A stretch of 64,000 nucleotides of DNA from positions 27,784,501 through 27,848,500 of the forward strand of contig CM043700.1 in the NCBI GenBank assembly GCA_023935145.1, in the 5' to 3' direction. Positions within the stretch are counted from its first letter, which is position 1, and the number at the start of each line of letters is the position of its first letter. Origin of the DNA: Bretschneidera sinensis (Eukaryota; Streptophyta; Magnoliopsida; Brassicales; Akaniaceae). The translations under genes were made by a program, and so were the position numbers. Below the pieces are notes generated by a model. The model saw only the letters and a list, made by a program, of their open reading frames with translations, ran no database searches and was not told the DNA's origin. Of the stretch, positions 1 to 11,843 are shown in pieces.

Positions 1-2955
1 CAGCTCTGTTGGAGTCCATCTCTACTCCAATTAAATCTTTTGCATCGCCACAATGAAAAACAGAATGGAAAGTAGAAGCATTTTAAAAGTAGGAATCCAT
101 CTTTCTTTCCATCTTTCTCCTAAGAATGGCAGTGTTCCTGACCCATTGTACATCTGCTTTATTTAACTTTAATTCATTTGTGATATTATTTAATCTTTAT
201 GTTGCTCGTGACTAAAAAAGAAGAAAAGAAAACCTTAAAAAAGACAGCAAATTAAAGTGAAAACTGCCTTTATATTTATGTAATGGAAAGCTTTTAGATT
301 TGGTTTTTGGTAAGTAAACCCTATTATGTCGTATGCAAGAAAGATTAGCTTTCATCATCTTTTGCTTTGTCACGAAGGACCCAATGATCCAGTCTCTGCC
401 ATTTTAGGTAAGAACCCTTTGGGTAGAATGAATTATGTATTAACGTAATAAACAGTGACAATTAAGAAATAAGTGGCCTAGAATTAAAGTGTTAAAACTT
501 AGTGATCTTGAAATAAAGTGAGGAGGACCGCTCTAGTTTCCATATCATAGACCATTTCAAAGTTATACAGTACAGAATAGAATAAGGTTAGTGGGACGGC
601 CACTGAATCACTCTGGAAAATACCCTAAAAATTTGAACAGTAATCATCTGCAAATTTAAGTGATAGGTGTGGGGTAATTGTCACTCAAATTTATAGTGTT
701 ATTATGTTTTCATTTTTCTTTTATAGTGGGTTTGGACCAACGGAAAATGAAAAAAATGGATATGTATCTCTTCAATAGTTTTTTTTAATAATGTCTTGTA
801 AGAAAAATACATAAAAATACTATGTAATTTGAGAGTTTCTAAATCAACGCCACACGGTTTTAAAAGTTTTATTTGAATATTTTGAAGTTTGGTCATATAT
901 AAATACGGGACAAATCAAATGGAGGGTCATTTTTAATCATCATGCTTCAAGTTGATTTAATTATTACAATGATTTTTTAGATTTAAGTTGTCGATATAAA
1001 GCATGGGAGAAAAAAACTTGATTGAAATTTTAATTTATTTTATTAAAATACATAAATTAAACATAATTCTCTTTGTTTTGAGTTTAGTCACCGCACTTCA
1101 TACCGATTTGACTGTTGTAATAGTTTTGTATGTTTACAGTTATCAATATTGAACATAAGGAAAGCAAACTTGATTGGATTTTTAATCTTTTTTATTACAA
1201 AATAAGAGAAGATTACACAAAAACACGTGTGGTTTGGAATTATATTTAATACAATAGAACCTCAAGTTTACCAATTCAAACCACAGGCATCTGAATTAAA
1301 GACTCCTAAACTAGCGAAACCACAGAGTATTTTATGTGTTTTTTAAAATAAAAAATTACATGCAACCCTCATTTTCCTTTCCCATTCTACTCCAATCCTA
1401 ACATAATTTAATTTCTTATTTCATGATTAAAAGTTAAAGATGCAATACCCAGCTTCTTCCCGTTAAGGTTCATTGTGATTTCCCGGAATTAGATAAAAGG
1501 TGCATAATTGTTAGGGAGCTGTACCTAATACAGATTTTGATTTAGTGTTTCTTTATCTTCTTTTTTTTTAAAGAAAAAATAAATAAAAAGATGTTAGTTG
1601 TACCCTAATCCTTCTTGAATGCTTTTTTCCTTGCTCAAAAATTAAAATTAAAAGCTAAGAATAGACTTACAGTTCAAAATGAAGCTTTAACTAACCAACT
1701 TTATAATTAGAATCAGTATTCACAAAGCATGTATGAGCATATACCCATATATATATTCTGGTGAGCATAGCGACATATATTCTTAGTGATGGCTGAGGAA
1801 CAGTTTGACCTCTGGTGGCCCATTATTATTTTTACGTGAAGTAAAGTTGGCAGATATATAGCACATGATTCATATGGTTATTAAAATAACCATCTGATTA
1901 CACCCATTATTACTTTGTATATAAATTAGTAAGAAGGTAAAGAGGCATATTGGGATTAGTAGTTGATTGTTGTTTTTTGACCACCATTAGCTAATTAATT
2001 TCTTGAGGTGGGTCATTCTTAACTTTGTTCTAGGTGGAGTTTTATGTACTACACCCACTTGGTCTCACAAATACATTTTTTTCAAAAGAAAATAGGTAAA
2101 CAAGCAAGCTATCCAAAATATATGCGATGGAACATTAAGTCTAGTAGATATAGTGAATTTGAAGAAATCTTTATTATATTTACGTCGAAATTGAAACTAA
2201 AGATCACTGTACATTTTATGATAAAAATTTATGTTTAATATCAATTAACAAACGTCTGTCCAGATATTCAAATCCTATACATTTATTTATTATTATATGC
2301 CATTTGTTTATATTATAGAATTCAAAACCTAGCAAGGCTCTCTCCTAAACATGCCTAAGCTTAAGGGAGTAGCATATAGTACCTTTTTCGAGTGCATCTC
2401 TCCCCAAATTAATTTCGTAGTAATTTTCCTTTTTTACTGTGGAAACCTAACTTAACAACTTGAGTGCAAATATAACAAACTTTTAATATGCTATGGAGTA
2501 TATTAATCACCAGTAATTTTGCACGTGCATTCCTATGATAAACAGTGAGAACACCTCTCTCGTTTTTTCGCACACCTTTTATGTGTATAAAAGAGGATTC
2601 ATAATAATTATTCTCATGAGAAAAGGATCGATGCAGAAAGAATTTATGCAGATTGCCAATAATATATTATTAATGGGACTGCAGTGCCAGGTGGCTTGAA
2701 ATTAATCACTACTCAAAAAGAATTAATCATAGGATCAATTCTGGTGTGTAGATGATCTGGATTTTAATGTCTTGTCTGTGTTCAATGTTCATAATCCAAG
2801 TGTTGTTTTAGGACAATGAGTAACTCGTGCAGGAATATATTTCAGCTTGGAAGAGTGGAACTATGCTATAATCAGGGATGGATCTAAAATTTTTAATCAA
2901 TGTGGGCAAAGTTATGAAAAAAATATTTTCATATAAAAATATTTAGATGCAAGAT
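1..2955. other. AT-rich intergenic DNA, no gene seen
   Basis: No reading frame here resembles a known protein on either strand. The stretch is AT-rich with homopolymer runs and short AT dinucleotide tracts near 1748-1760. It ends at the TG of the leftmost Copia LTR. Degraded transposon remnants could be present but nothing is diagnostic. Confidence 0.6.
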
Positions 2956-2959
2956 CTGT

Positions 2960-4030
2960 TGTAATATTTTTTTTAAATGAAACAGAATATGATAATCAAG
3001 ACTTAAAAGCGCGAATTAATCACTATCTTTAAATCTTTATTTGTCCTCACTTGAATAAACAAATTTGCTATGGATACAGATGAATAGTTTTTCAGGATAT
3101 AACTAAGTCTCTGGTTTGAAGTCTTTAAAGAACTTCGGATTTTATTCTGCTTTGAAATAATTGAAATATTATGGCAGAGGGTTTTGAGAGAAAAATATAG
3201 AAGAATAATGAAATGAAATTGTGATATGAATGTGGAGGGATGCAAGGTATTTATAGGTGTAGAGACATCTCTTCAATCAATTCTAGACAAACATGTCTTT
3301 CCAACATATGAGCCTCTAGATCATGTCTCTTAATTTTAAACGGTTCAGATCATGTCTGTTAAAGAGACAATTGACTAATCTAATTAAGTCATGACTTTTG
3401 GATTTAAATCATACATCTCTGATTAAATAACAACCTTTAGATTTAATCATACGATTTTTGATTTAATTTGACACATTTCTGATTAAATTCTAACTTCTGG
3501 GCTTTTATCTAAAATTTGGATACCCGAACCCGAACCCGAACAACGAACACGGGTTGGGCTCGAGGTGAGGGCTCCTCAGCGATGATGCGCACGTGCGAAG
3601 TGCAAAGTGCGCCTAAAGCACCAATGCGACGCAATCAGGCCCGAGCTTGAGCTTGAGCTCGGACTCGGGCCGGGGACAGGGCACAGGTGCGTGCCCTGTG
3701 CATTGCTGTGCAACGCACCATGAATCTTCACCTTTATCCCTTCTTTTAACCGAAATAGATAAGAATCCCAAATAAATACTTATAAAACATTTTATTTCTC
3801 ATTTTCTTATCAATGTGGGACAAAGTTAATTCGGGTTTTCAAATAACCCTCTATTCTCATTTTAAGCTCATACATTAAGAGTATTTTTGAATCAAAATAA
3901 ATACCCATTAAATCTCCAACTTGAATTTAATTTAATGCACCTAATTAAATATTTTTAATTGACTATTAATTAGCTCAAATTAAGACCTTAAAATGGTCTA
4001 AAATCAGCTCTTAGAGTCGATTTTCCAATG
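2960..4030 (-). repeat. 3' LTR of Copia copy 1
   Basis: About 1.07 kb, matching 8615-9678 along its length with scattered substitutions and small indels. The outer end reads TGTAATATTTTTT on the plus strand. The inner end has lost the canonical TGTTGG seen in the other LTR. A TATA-like motif on the minus strand (CTATAAATACC, near 3247-3257) is conserved in both LTRs and probably marks the element promoter. Confidence 0.85.
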
Positions 4031-4752
4031 ATCCCCTATTTGTTTGAAAACTCAATTTTTTTTTTAAATACTGCCACAATATCTCTGAGGCTTGTATGCA
4101 TAAAGAATGTAAATCCCCCACTTGTTTGAAAAACCAAATTTTTTTTTTACATACTGCCACAGTATCTCTGAGTCTTGTATGCATAAAGAATGTATCTTTC
4201 GAGTTAAAACCATCTATTAGTGTAAACAACTCAAAGTCATATCGAAATGAATGATGTCTTTTAGAGTAAACCAACATTCCTATGTGATACGACCAGAGCC
4301 ACCACACATATACAATTATCTTATTTCGGTGAGAATTTATTTTCACTTAGCACTATTATGGCCATGTGTTATATCCTGGTTTCATGAACCTCAAGAGAGT
4401 AAACCATAACTCTTTATAAGAAGCGACATCACTCATTCGTTCATATAGGTGAAGTTCCTCTTGCATTTCCATTACTAGAACGCATTTTATAACTTCAATA
4501 AGAGTTTTAACTCATCCTCTAAAACATAACGGACGATATTTTCTTTCTCAATTATGAGCCAGTTTTATGACAATATCAATAGTCAATCATAATAACTTTT
4601 TATTACTCATTAAAACCTAGGACTAGTGGTCTACTAACATTAGGTTAGGTTACCATCACTGTTGACTTTTAAATGGTTTGAGTCCCATATCTTTAGATGT
4701 ATTACTTACTAGGTCTCTTGTGAGTGCCTTAGTAAGTGGATCAACCAAGTTC

Positions 4753-5172
4753 TTATTTGACTTTACATAGACAATTGTAATGATACCATCTTGTATCAAT
4801 TCTCACATATTCATGTCTAAGACTGATATGTCTAGACTTACCATTATAGGTATTACTATAAGCTCTTGATAAAGTGGCTTCACTATCACAATAAAGTGAA
4901 ATCGGATGCATTGGACTAGGCCACAATTTGATGTCTAAGAATAAATTCCTAATCCATTCGTCCTCCTTTCCAATTTCTGCTAGGGCAATAAATTCGGATT
5001 CTATAGTTGAGTGGGATACATAAGTTTGTTTCTTGCTTGCCCAAGAAATTATACCCCCACCAAGAGTGAATATCCACCCACTTGTGGATTTATTATCACC
5101 TACATTTGTAATCCAACTCACATCAGTGTATCCTTCTAATACACTTGGGTAACTGTTGTAAAACAGTCCCAA
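4753..5172 (-). pseudogene. Copia RNase H remnant (copy 1)
   Basis: The 139-residue frame contains Copia RNase H signatures: YTDVSWITN near the start, then [32 protein letters not shown] and YCDSEATL. The first motif has lost the usual YSDADWAG form. The frame is isolated from the RT frame by stops, so it is a remnant of a polyprotein and not an independent gene. A shorter parallel copy lies at 10466-10648. Confidence 0.85.
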
Positions 5173-5454
5173 ACCACTGGTCTTTTTGAGATATCTCTTT
5201 ATCTTACCAACGACTTTCCAAGATTCTATACTAGGATTACTAGTATATCAAATAAGTTTACACATAGAATAGGAAATATCTGGTCTTGTGTAGTACATTG
5301 CATACATTAGACTACCAATAACACTAGTGTATTTAAGTTGTGCGACTGCTCTACCAAAATTATTCTGTAATTTAATACTTGGATCAAAAGGAGTATTTTA
5401 CTCTTTGAAACCAAGACATTTAAAGTTAGTTATCACTTTCTCATTATAGTGAGA

Positions 5455-6003
5455 TTAACTTAAAGCATAACCCCTATTATGTTTCTTAATTTTAATTCCT
5501 AAGATTGTATCTGCTTTACCCAAGTCTTTCATCTTAAAGACAGAAGACATATCATCAACATATAAACAAACTATCACACCATAGTTTTTAGTAAATTTAG
5601 AGTAAATGCATCTATCAACATTATTATGTTTAAAACTAAAGGATAAAATAACATATTCAAATTTCTCATGCCATTGTTTTGGAGCTTGTTTTAGACTATA
5701 AAGAGATTTGATTAATTTACACACTTTATTTTCATTGCCTGGAATGACAAACCTTTCGGATTGTTCCATATATACGTCCTCATTTAAATCCCCATTTAGG
5801 AAAGCAGTTTTTATATTCATTTGATGAATATACAAATTATAAATGGATTCTAAAGCTATAAGGACTCTAATAGAAGTAATACATGCAACTGGTGCATAAG
5901 TGTCAAAATAATCAATCATTTCTTTTTGTCTAAAACCTTTGGCTACTAGTCTCGCTTTGAAAGTTTGAATAGTGCCATTAGTACAGTATTTTCTCCTAAA
6001 CAA
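5455..6003 (-). pseudogene. Copia reverse transcriptase remnant with a deletion after the YVDD motif
   Basis: The 182-residue frame shows Copia RT motifs: FKARLVAKGFRQKE, YAPVACITSIRVLIAL, TAFLNGDLNEDVYMEQ, SLYSLKQAPKQW and the catalytic CLYVDDM. Directly after YVDDM the protein continues SSVFKMKDLGKAD, whereas Copia RTs normally have roughly 20-25 residues between these points. An in-frame deletion has therefore removed the segment following the active site. Downstream stops separate it from RNase H. Non-functional remnant. Confidence 0.88.
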
Positions 6004-6747
6004 CTACTTACACCCAATAGGTTTTGATCTTTTAGGTAAATATACCAATACCCAAGTATTATTACCCCTTATAGAATCCATCTCATCATTAGTAGTTTCT
6101 TTCCAAAAAGAAGCATATCTTGAAGTCATAGCTTCCTAAAAGGTTATAGGATCCTCTTCTATGTTAAACACAATAGGTATTTTATTCAATACATTATTAT
6201 TTTGGTCACCTTCAACTAGGAATAAAAACGATTGAGAAGAAATAAAATTAGGATCTAAAGTTTTCTCTTTTCTTGCCTTATTACTTCGTCTAGGTTCAAC
6301 ATTCATTTCAGGAACATTAGTTTTTCTATTATTAATTTTTGGTCTTAATCCTTCATTGGACTCATCTTTTTGAGTCTCTTCTTCTATAACCTCAAAATCA
6401 ATAGAAACTTATTTTCAAAGAACTCTATGTCTCGTGATTCAATAATAACATTAGACTCTAAATCAAGTAGTCAAAAGGTCTTACTATTTTTAGTATATCC
6501 AACAAATATACATTTAGTAGCCTAGGTCCTAATTTTTTTCTTTTAGGATATGGAATTCTATAATTTGCTAAACACCCCTACACTTTAAAATAATTTAAGT
6601 TAGGCTTTCTACATTTTCCAGATTTCATAAGGACTTAATTTTGTTTTCTTTCTTGGAATCCTATTATGAATATGACAAGCAGTAAAAAGTGTTTCACCCC
6701 ATAAGTTTAAAGGTAATTCAGCATTAACTGGCATGCAATTTACCATT

Positions 6748-7035
6748 TCAACTAAATTTAGCCAAACCATTATGTTGTGGTGTGTAAGGTGTAGTGTGTT
6801 GATGTATTATTCCATGCTCTTCACATAATTGATCAAAATCATTTAAGAAATATTCACCACCTCTATCATAACATAGAATTTTAATCTTTCTATCATTTTG
6901 ATTTTCTACTTCTGATTTATATTTCTTAAAAATGTCAAAAGCTTCATCTTTTGATCTTAATAAGTAAACATATAAAAATCTCATTGCATCATCCACAAAA
7001 GTAATAAAATATCTTTTTCCACCTCTTGTTAACAT
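6748..7035 (-). pseudogene. Copia integrase core remnant (copy 1)
   Basis: The 95-residue frame has integrase core features: RYFITFVDDAMRFLYVYLL carrying the first catalytic Asp, then ILCYDRGGEYFLNDF carrying the second, and TPYTPQHNGLAKFS, where the third acidic residue (normally ...NGxAER) is altered. The usual Ser-Asp of the second motif is Tyr-Asp here. Flanking frames are broken. Confidence 0.85.
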
Positions 7036-7096
7036 ACCATTTAATTCACATAAGTCATAATGTGTTAAACTTAAAATTTGTGAATCTCTTTGTACC

Positions 7097-7312
7097 TTAG
7101 GAAGAAGGTTTCATTATCATTTTAGATTGAATACATATTTCACATTTTCCTAAGTAATCATTTTCAATATTTGTTAATTCTAACTTATGCATGCTCTTTA
7201 AATAACTAGAATTTATATGAGCTAAATGACTATGCCATAAAGAAGAAGAGTTAACAATATAAGTAGAAATTGTGGTCTTATTATTATTATTATTAGTACT
7301 CAGCTTATACAT
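7097..7312 (-). pseudogene. Copia GAG-pre-integrase (HHCC) remnant
   Basis: The 71-residue frame contains LWHSHLAHINSSYLKSM and CEICIQSKM, the zinc-binding His and Cys pairs of the Copia GAG-pre-integrase domain. It lies directly upstream of the integrase core in reading direction, as expected. The frame ends before joining the integrase, showing decay. Confidence 0.8.
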
Positions 7313-7879
7313 GCCATTATAAGAATATCATTTTTCTACAAATATATTATTCTTTGAAAGTATGACCTTGATGGATTAAACAAAAACTCGAAATTCTTTT
7401 TTTTTTAATCCAAAATGTCTACAAAACTTAAATTCTTTCGTATCTCTAGTACATATAGAACATTAAGAAGACTCGAACGTTTTTTTGGTTGTGAAGTCAA
7501 TCTCGACTATTCCTTTGCTACAAACTTTGATTCTGGTAGCGTTTCCCATTTGTACTTCTTATCTATTAGTCACTTCCTCGAATGTCTTGAACATTCCTTT
7601 ATCATTACACACATGGACAGTAGCACCATAATTTAACCACTATCCATATACCTTATTTGTTATATTAACCTCGGAGATTATAGTCACAAAGCTCAGATCG
7701 GTGATCATTGCTACAAGGTTCTTTTAAACTATGTTAGCCTTGTTGATATCTATACTCTTGCCAAATTTGTATTCATGAGCATAATGTCCAGGTTTATCAC
7801 ACATATGATATTTCCCTTTCTTAAATTTTCCTCCAGTCTTCTTAAATTTTCCTCTAGCTTTCACTTGTAAAGCATGCCT

Positions 7880-8173
7880 TTAAGTTTTACTTGCCTCCAT
7901 TTGATCCACTTTAGGACCACTTTGAACATTACTACTTTTGTCACGTAAACGTGACTCATCTTTAATACGAAGATGTTTTTGAATTTGTTTTAAAGTGTAT
8001 TCCTCAAATTTGTGCACCAATCTTTTTCCATAATCATTCCAAGAAGGGGGAAGTTTAGATATAATAACCCCTACTTGGAATGATTCGGGCAAAATTGTTT
8101 TTAAAGCTCGGAGTTTATTGACAATAACTTGTAATTTATGTACTTGTTCTAAGACAGGTTTGTTGTTAAACAT
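7880..8173 (-). pseudogene. Copia gag (UBN2-type) remnant
   Basis: The 97-residue frame matches the C-terminal half of Copia gag: VHKLQVIVNKLRAL, FQVGVIISKLPPSWNDY and YTLKQIQKHLRIKDE. It is clearly related to the gag frame at 63707-63997 on the plus strand near the window end (FQVGVIIAKLPPSWKDY, FTLKQIQKHLRIEEE), so the two elements belong to related families. Further upstream on the minus strand (8174-8600) the gag N terminus is broken into short frames. Confidence 0.82.
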
Positions 8174-8614
8174 TTTGAAATAAAAATATTTGGAAACAAA
8201 ATACTCATTTGTACCTTCTTCCTCCGCTTTATATTTTTATTCAAGAGCATTCCAAATATTACGAGCTGATTTGATGTTTATGAACAAATCGTACAAGCGG
8301 TCTGATAATGTGTTCAGAATATGCCTACAACATAATAACTTCTCCTCCTCTCTTTTCTTCTTTTATTTCTGTAGTTGTTCGATCACTGCTGTTTAAGGCT
8401 ACTCTCTTTCCTTAGGTACAGGATCATAAGGAATAGGTTGCAGATTCGGATCCAGTATATAAGAAATTTTCAACATAGTAAACAAAAAGAAACCTTGTCT
8501 TGCCACCGGCTCAAATTGTTTCCATCAAATCGATCTAGCTTGACAAAGTCTTGATTCATTACCTTGAACGATTTTGTCTCCATTTTGTGGGACAAAATAA
8601 AGCCTTAAGATAGC

Positions 8615-9678
8615 TGTAATATTTTTTTCTAAATGGAACAAAATATGAGAATCAAGACTTAGAGGTGTGAATTAATCACTATCTTTAAGGCTTTATTTGT
8701 CCTCAATTGAATAAAAAGTTTGCTATGGGTACAAACAAATAGTCCTCCATGAAACAACTAAATCTCTAAGTTAAAGTCTGCAGACAGTAAAATCTGAATA
8801 GCTTCAGATTTTATTCTACTTTGAAATATTATGGCAGGAGGTTTTGAGAGAAAAAGAGAGGAGAAGAATGAAATGAAATTGTGATCTAAATATGGAGGGA
8901 GGTAGGGTATTTATAGGTGTAGAGACACCTCTTCAAACAATTCTAGACAAATATGTCTTTCCAATTTGGAAAGACATGATTTTTACAGATTCAATATGAG
9001 CCTCTAGATCATGTCTCTTAATTTTAAACGGTCTAGATCATGTCTGTTAAAGAGAAAGTTGACTAATCTGACACCCTTTTGATTAAGCCATGTCCTTTGG
9101 ATTTAAATCATACTTCTATGATTAAATCACAACCTTAGATTTAATTCAGATGCCTTTTGATTTAATTTGAAAAATTTCTGATTAAATCCTGGTCTTTTGG
9201 GATTTTGTCTAAAATCTGGATACCTGAACCCGATCAATGGACATGGGCGAAGTGCAAAGTGTGCCTGAAACGCTAATGCGGCTTTGCGACGTGATCTGGC
9301 CCGAGCTTGGGCTGGGGCTGGGGCTAGGGCATAAGTGTGTACACAGTGCATTGTGGTGCAACACACCGTGAACCTTCACTTTTATCCCTTCTTTTAACCG
9401 AAGTAGATAAGAATCCAAAATGAATGCTTATAAAAAAGTTCATTTATCATTTTCTCATCGATGTGGAACAAAGCCAATTTGGGTTTTCAAACAACATTTT
9501 ATTCTTATTTTAAGCTGATACATTAAGATTCCATTTGAATTAAAATAAATACCCATTAAATCTCTAACTTGAGTTTAATTTAATGCATCTAATTAAAAAG
9601 TTTTTAATGACCATTAATTAGCTCAAATTAAGACCTTAAAATGGTCTAAAATCAGCTCTTAGAGCTGATTTTCCAACA
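8615..9678 (-). repeat. Shared LTR: 5' LTR of Copia copy 1 and 3' LTR of truncated copy 2
   Basis: About 1.06 kb, TGTTGG...ATTACA on the minus strand, homologous to 2960-4030. On its low-coordinate side lies the start of an internal region (gag). On its high-coordinate side lies a purine-rich tract (minus AACAAGTTGGGGAT, 9679-9692) and then RNase H sequence, the 3' end of an internal region. It therefore serves two elements in tandem. Confidence 0.85.
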
Positions 9679-10863
9679 ATCCCCAACTTGTTTGAAAAAC
9701 CATTTTTAAAAAAAAAAATAATGCCACAATATCTATGAGTCTTATATGTATAAAGAAGGTATCTTTCGATTTAAAACCTTTTATTAGTGTAAACAACTCA
9801 AAGTCGTATCGAAATGAATGGTGTTCTTTAGATTAAACCAACATTCCTATGTGATACGAGTGGAGCCACCACACACATACAATTCTCTTATTTCAATAAG
9901 AATTTATTTTCACTTAGCACTATTATGGCCATGTGCTATATCTTGGTTTCATGAACCTTAAGAGAGTAAACCATAACTCTTTATAAGAAGCGACACCACT
10001 TATTCATTCATATAGGTGAAGTTCTTCTTGCATTTTCGTTACTAGAACGCATTTTATAACTTCATTAAGAGTTTTAACTCATCCTCTAAAACATAATAGA
10101 TGATATTTTCTTTCTCAATTATGAGCCAATTTTATGACAATATCAACAGTCAATCTCAGTAACTTATTATTACCCATTAAAACCTAGGACTAGTGGTCTA
10201 CTAGCATTAGGTTGGGTTACCATCACTGTTGACTTTTAAATGTATTACTTACTAGATCTCTTGCGAGTGCCTTAGTAAGTGGATCAACCAAGTTATTACT
10301 TGACTTTACATAGATAATTGTAATGATACCATCTTGTATCAATTATCTCACATATTCATGTCTAAGACTGATATGTCTAGACTTACCATTATAGGTACAA
10401 TTATAAGCTCTTGATAAATTGGTTTCACTATCACAATAAAGTGAAACAGGAGGCATTGGACTAGGCTATAATTTGATGTCTAACATTAAATTCCTAATCC
10501 ATTTGGCTTTCTTCCCAGTTGCCACTAAGGCAATAAATTCAGATTCCATAGTTGAGTGGGATATACAAGTTTGTTTCTTGTTTGCCCAAGAAATTGCACC
10601 CCTACCAAGAGTGAATATCCACCCACTTGTGGATTTATTATCACTCACACTTGTAATCTAACTCGCATATGTGTATCATTCTAATACACTTGGGTAACTG
10701 CTGTAAAACAGTCCCAAACCACTGGTCTTCTTGAGATATCTCATTATCTTACCAATGACTTTCTAATGCTCTATACTAGGATTACTAGTATATCTATTAA
10801 GTTTACATACAGAATAGGAAATATTTGGTCTAGTGTAGTGCATTGCATACATTAGACTACCCA
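9679..10863 (-). mobile_element. Truncated internal region of a second tandem Copia copy
   Basis: This stretch matches 4031-5310 almost throughout, including the non-coding segment next to the LTR and the RNase H region, and stops abruptly near 10863. Beyond that point the two sequences share nothing. It is the 3' end of a second internal region attached to the shared LTR. Confidence 0.85.
10466..10648 (-). pseudogene. Copia RNase H remnant (tandem copy 2)
   Basis: The 60-residue frame reads [20 protein letters not shown] and [19 protein letters not shown], parallel to the RNase H of copy 1 at 4753-5172. It is cut by stops on both sides. The two RNase H copies differ by point changes, so the tandem copies have diverged since they formed. 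Confidence 0.82.
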
Positions 10864-11384
10864 AGATCAATGTACTAACAAAAACCATCTTACAAAATCC
10901 AAGTTGGGGGCCAATTTTTTTACTTAACTTGTTACTTGATTATCACTAGATTAGTGAAGGTAAAATAAAAAACTTGGTGGCGATATTTCAATAAATTCAT
11001 TGACAATGTACAACCTTTGGGAATTTGAGTGGAGCAGATGCCCCCACTGGTCATCAAGTGTATTTGTTTTTGGCTATAATGCAACACACGCATATGTGTG
11101 GACAATGTTTTTATAGGCACACTTTACATTTGGAACCAATTCGAATTTTGAATTAATCTGCTTAAATTAAAAAGTTAAATTAACAGTTTTCTAACGGTTA
11201 AAAAATTGTTTAAACAAAAGGGTTGTGTCTGTATGGATAATTTAACTACTAGGTACTAACTCAATATAAAATTTTCAGCATCTTACAAAACTTTATAATA
11301 GACAATAACTCATTACTACAATAGCTTACACATAATGAGAGAAATAGTCAATATATAAATTAGAGAAATAACTCATAATTAAAT
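10864..11384. other. Unassigned spacer between two Copia remnants
   Basis: No similarity to the flanking elements is visible and no convincing coding frame was found. A minus-strand TATA-like string (CTATAAAAAC, near 11106-11115) may be a leftover LTR promoter, but no LTR boundary could be set. Confidence 0.4.
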
Positions 11385-11802
11385 TGTTAGAGTTGGTGAA
11401 TAATTCACGGGTTCAGATTTGTAGAACCCTTGACGACCACGAGGGTCCTGCTCCCCTGTGAGCCTACAGGGTCCCTCTCCCCGAAGAGCGGGCAGAGACA
11501 TCGCCATCGAAACTTTCAAGCCCTGGACATGAGTTGGGTATAGTTTTTTTCTTGGTGGTTTAGGCTTGGGACCATGAAAAGCCGTGGTTTTGTAGCAGAG
11601 CAGAAACCCTCACTAGTGCATCTTAAGTTAGATATAAAAACTCTCTATGTATTGAGTGCACATTGTAACGAGATATTTGTGAGGTTGATAATAGTGAAAC
11701 TTTTGGTAAGACGTAGCTCTATTCTAGGGTGAACCCGGGTATATCGTGTCTTAGTTTCTTTCTGTTTATAATTCGTGTAATTGACAGGTCTCGAATCATT
11801 CA
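11385..11802 (+). repeat. 5' LTR of the deleted Copia
   Basis: Starts TGTTAGAGTTGG and ends at CA before the primer-binding site. Compared with the 3' LTR it carries about 63 extra bases near 11448-11513, a GC-rich stretch, so one LTR has suffered an indel. Confidence 0.88.
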
Positions 11803-11817
11803 ATTAGTATCAGAGCT
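11803..11817 (+). other. tRNA-Met primer-binding site of the deleted Copia
   Basis: The string ATTAGTATCAGAGC directly follows the LTR. The canonical plant Copia form has GG in place of AG, so there is one change from the consensus. Confidence 0.75.
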
Positions 11818-11843
11818 TTGTGTTCGAGAATTAACGATCAGAG

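Larger units (their letters stand above)
2960..9678 (-). mobile_element. Decayed Ty1/Copia LTR retrotransposon (copy 1)
   Basis: A minus-strand Copia element with LTRs at 2960-4030 and 8615-9678. Internal order read on the minus strand is gag (about 8173-7880), GAG-pre-integrase (7312-7097), integrase (7035-6748), reverse transcriptase (6003-5455) and RNase H (5172-4753). Integrase before RT is the Copia order. LTRs start TGTTGG and end ATTACA on the minus strand, and a purine-rich tract abuts the 3' LTR. The segment after the 5' LTR is related to the start of the element at the right edge of the window (63228 onward). Many stops and frameshifts show it cannot encode a working polyprotein. 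The interval 6004-6747 holds the broken RT/integrase linker with no long frame. Confidence 0.9.
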
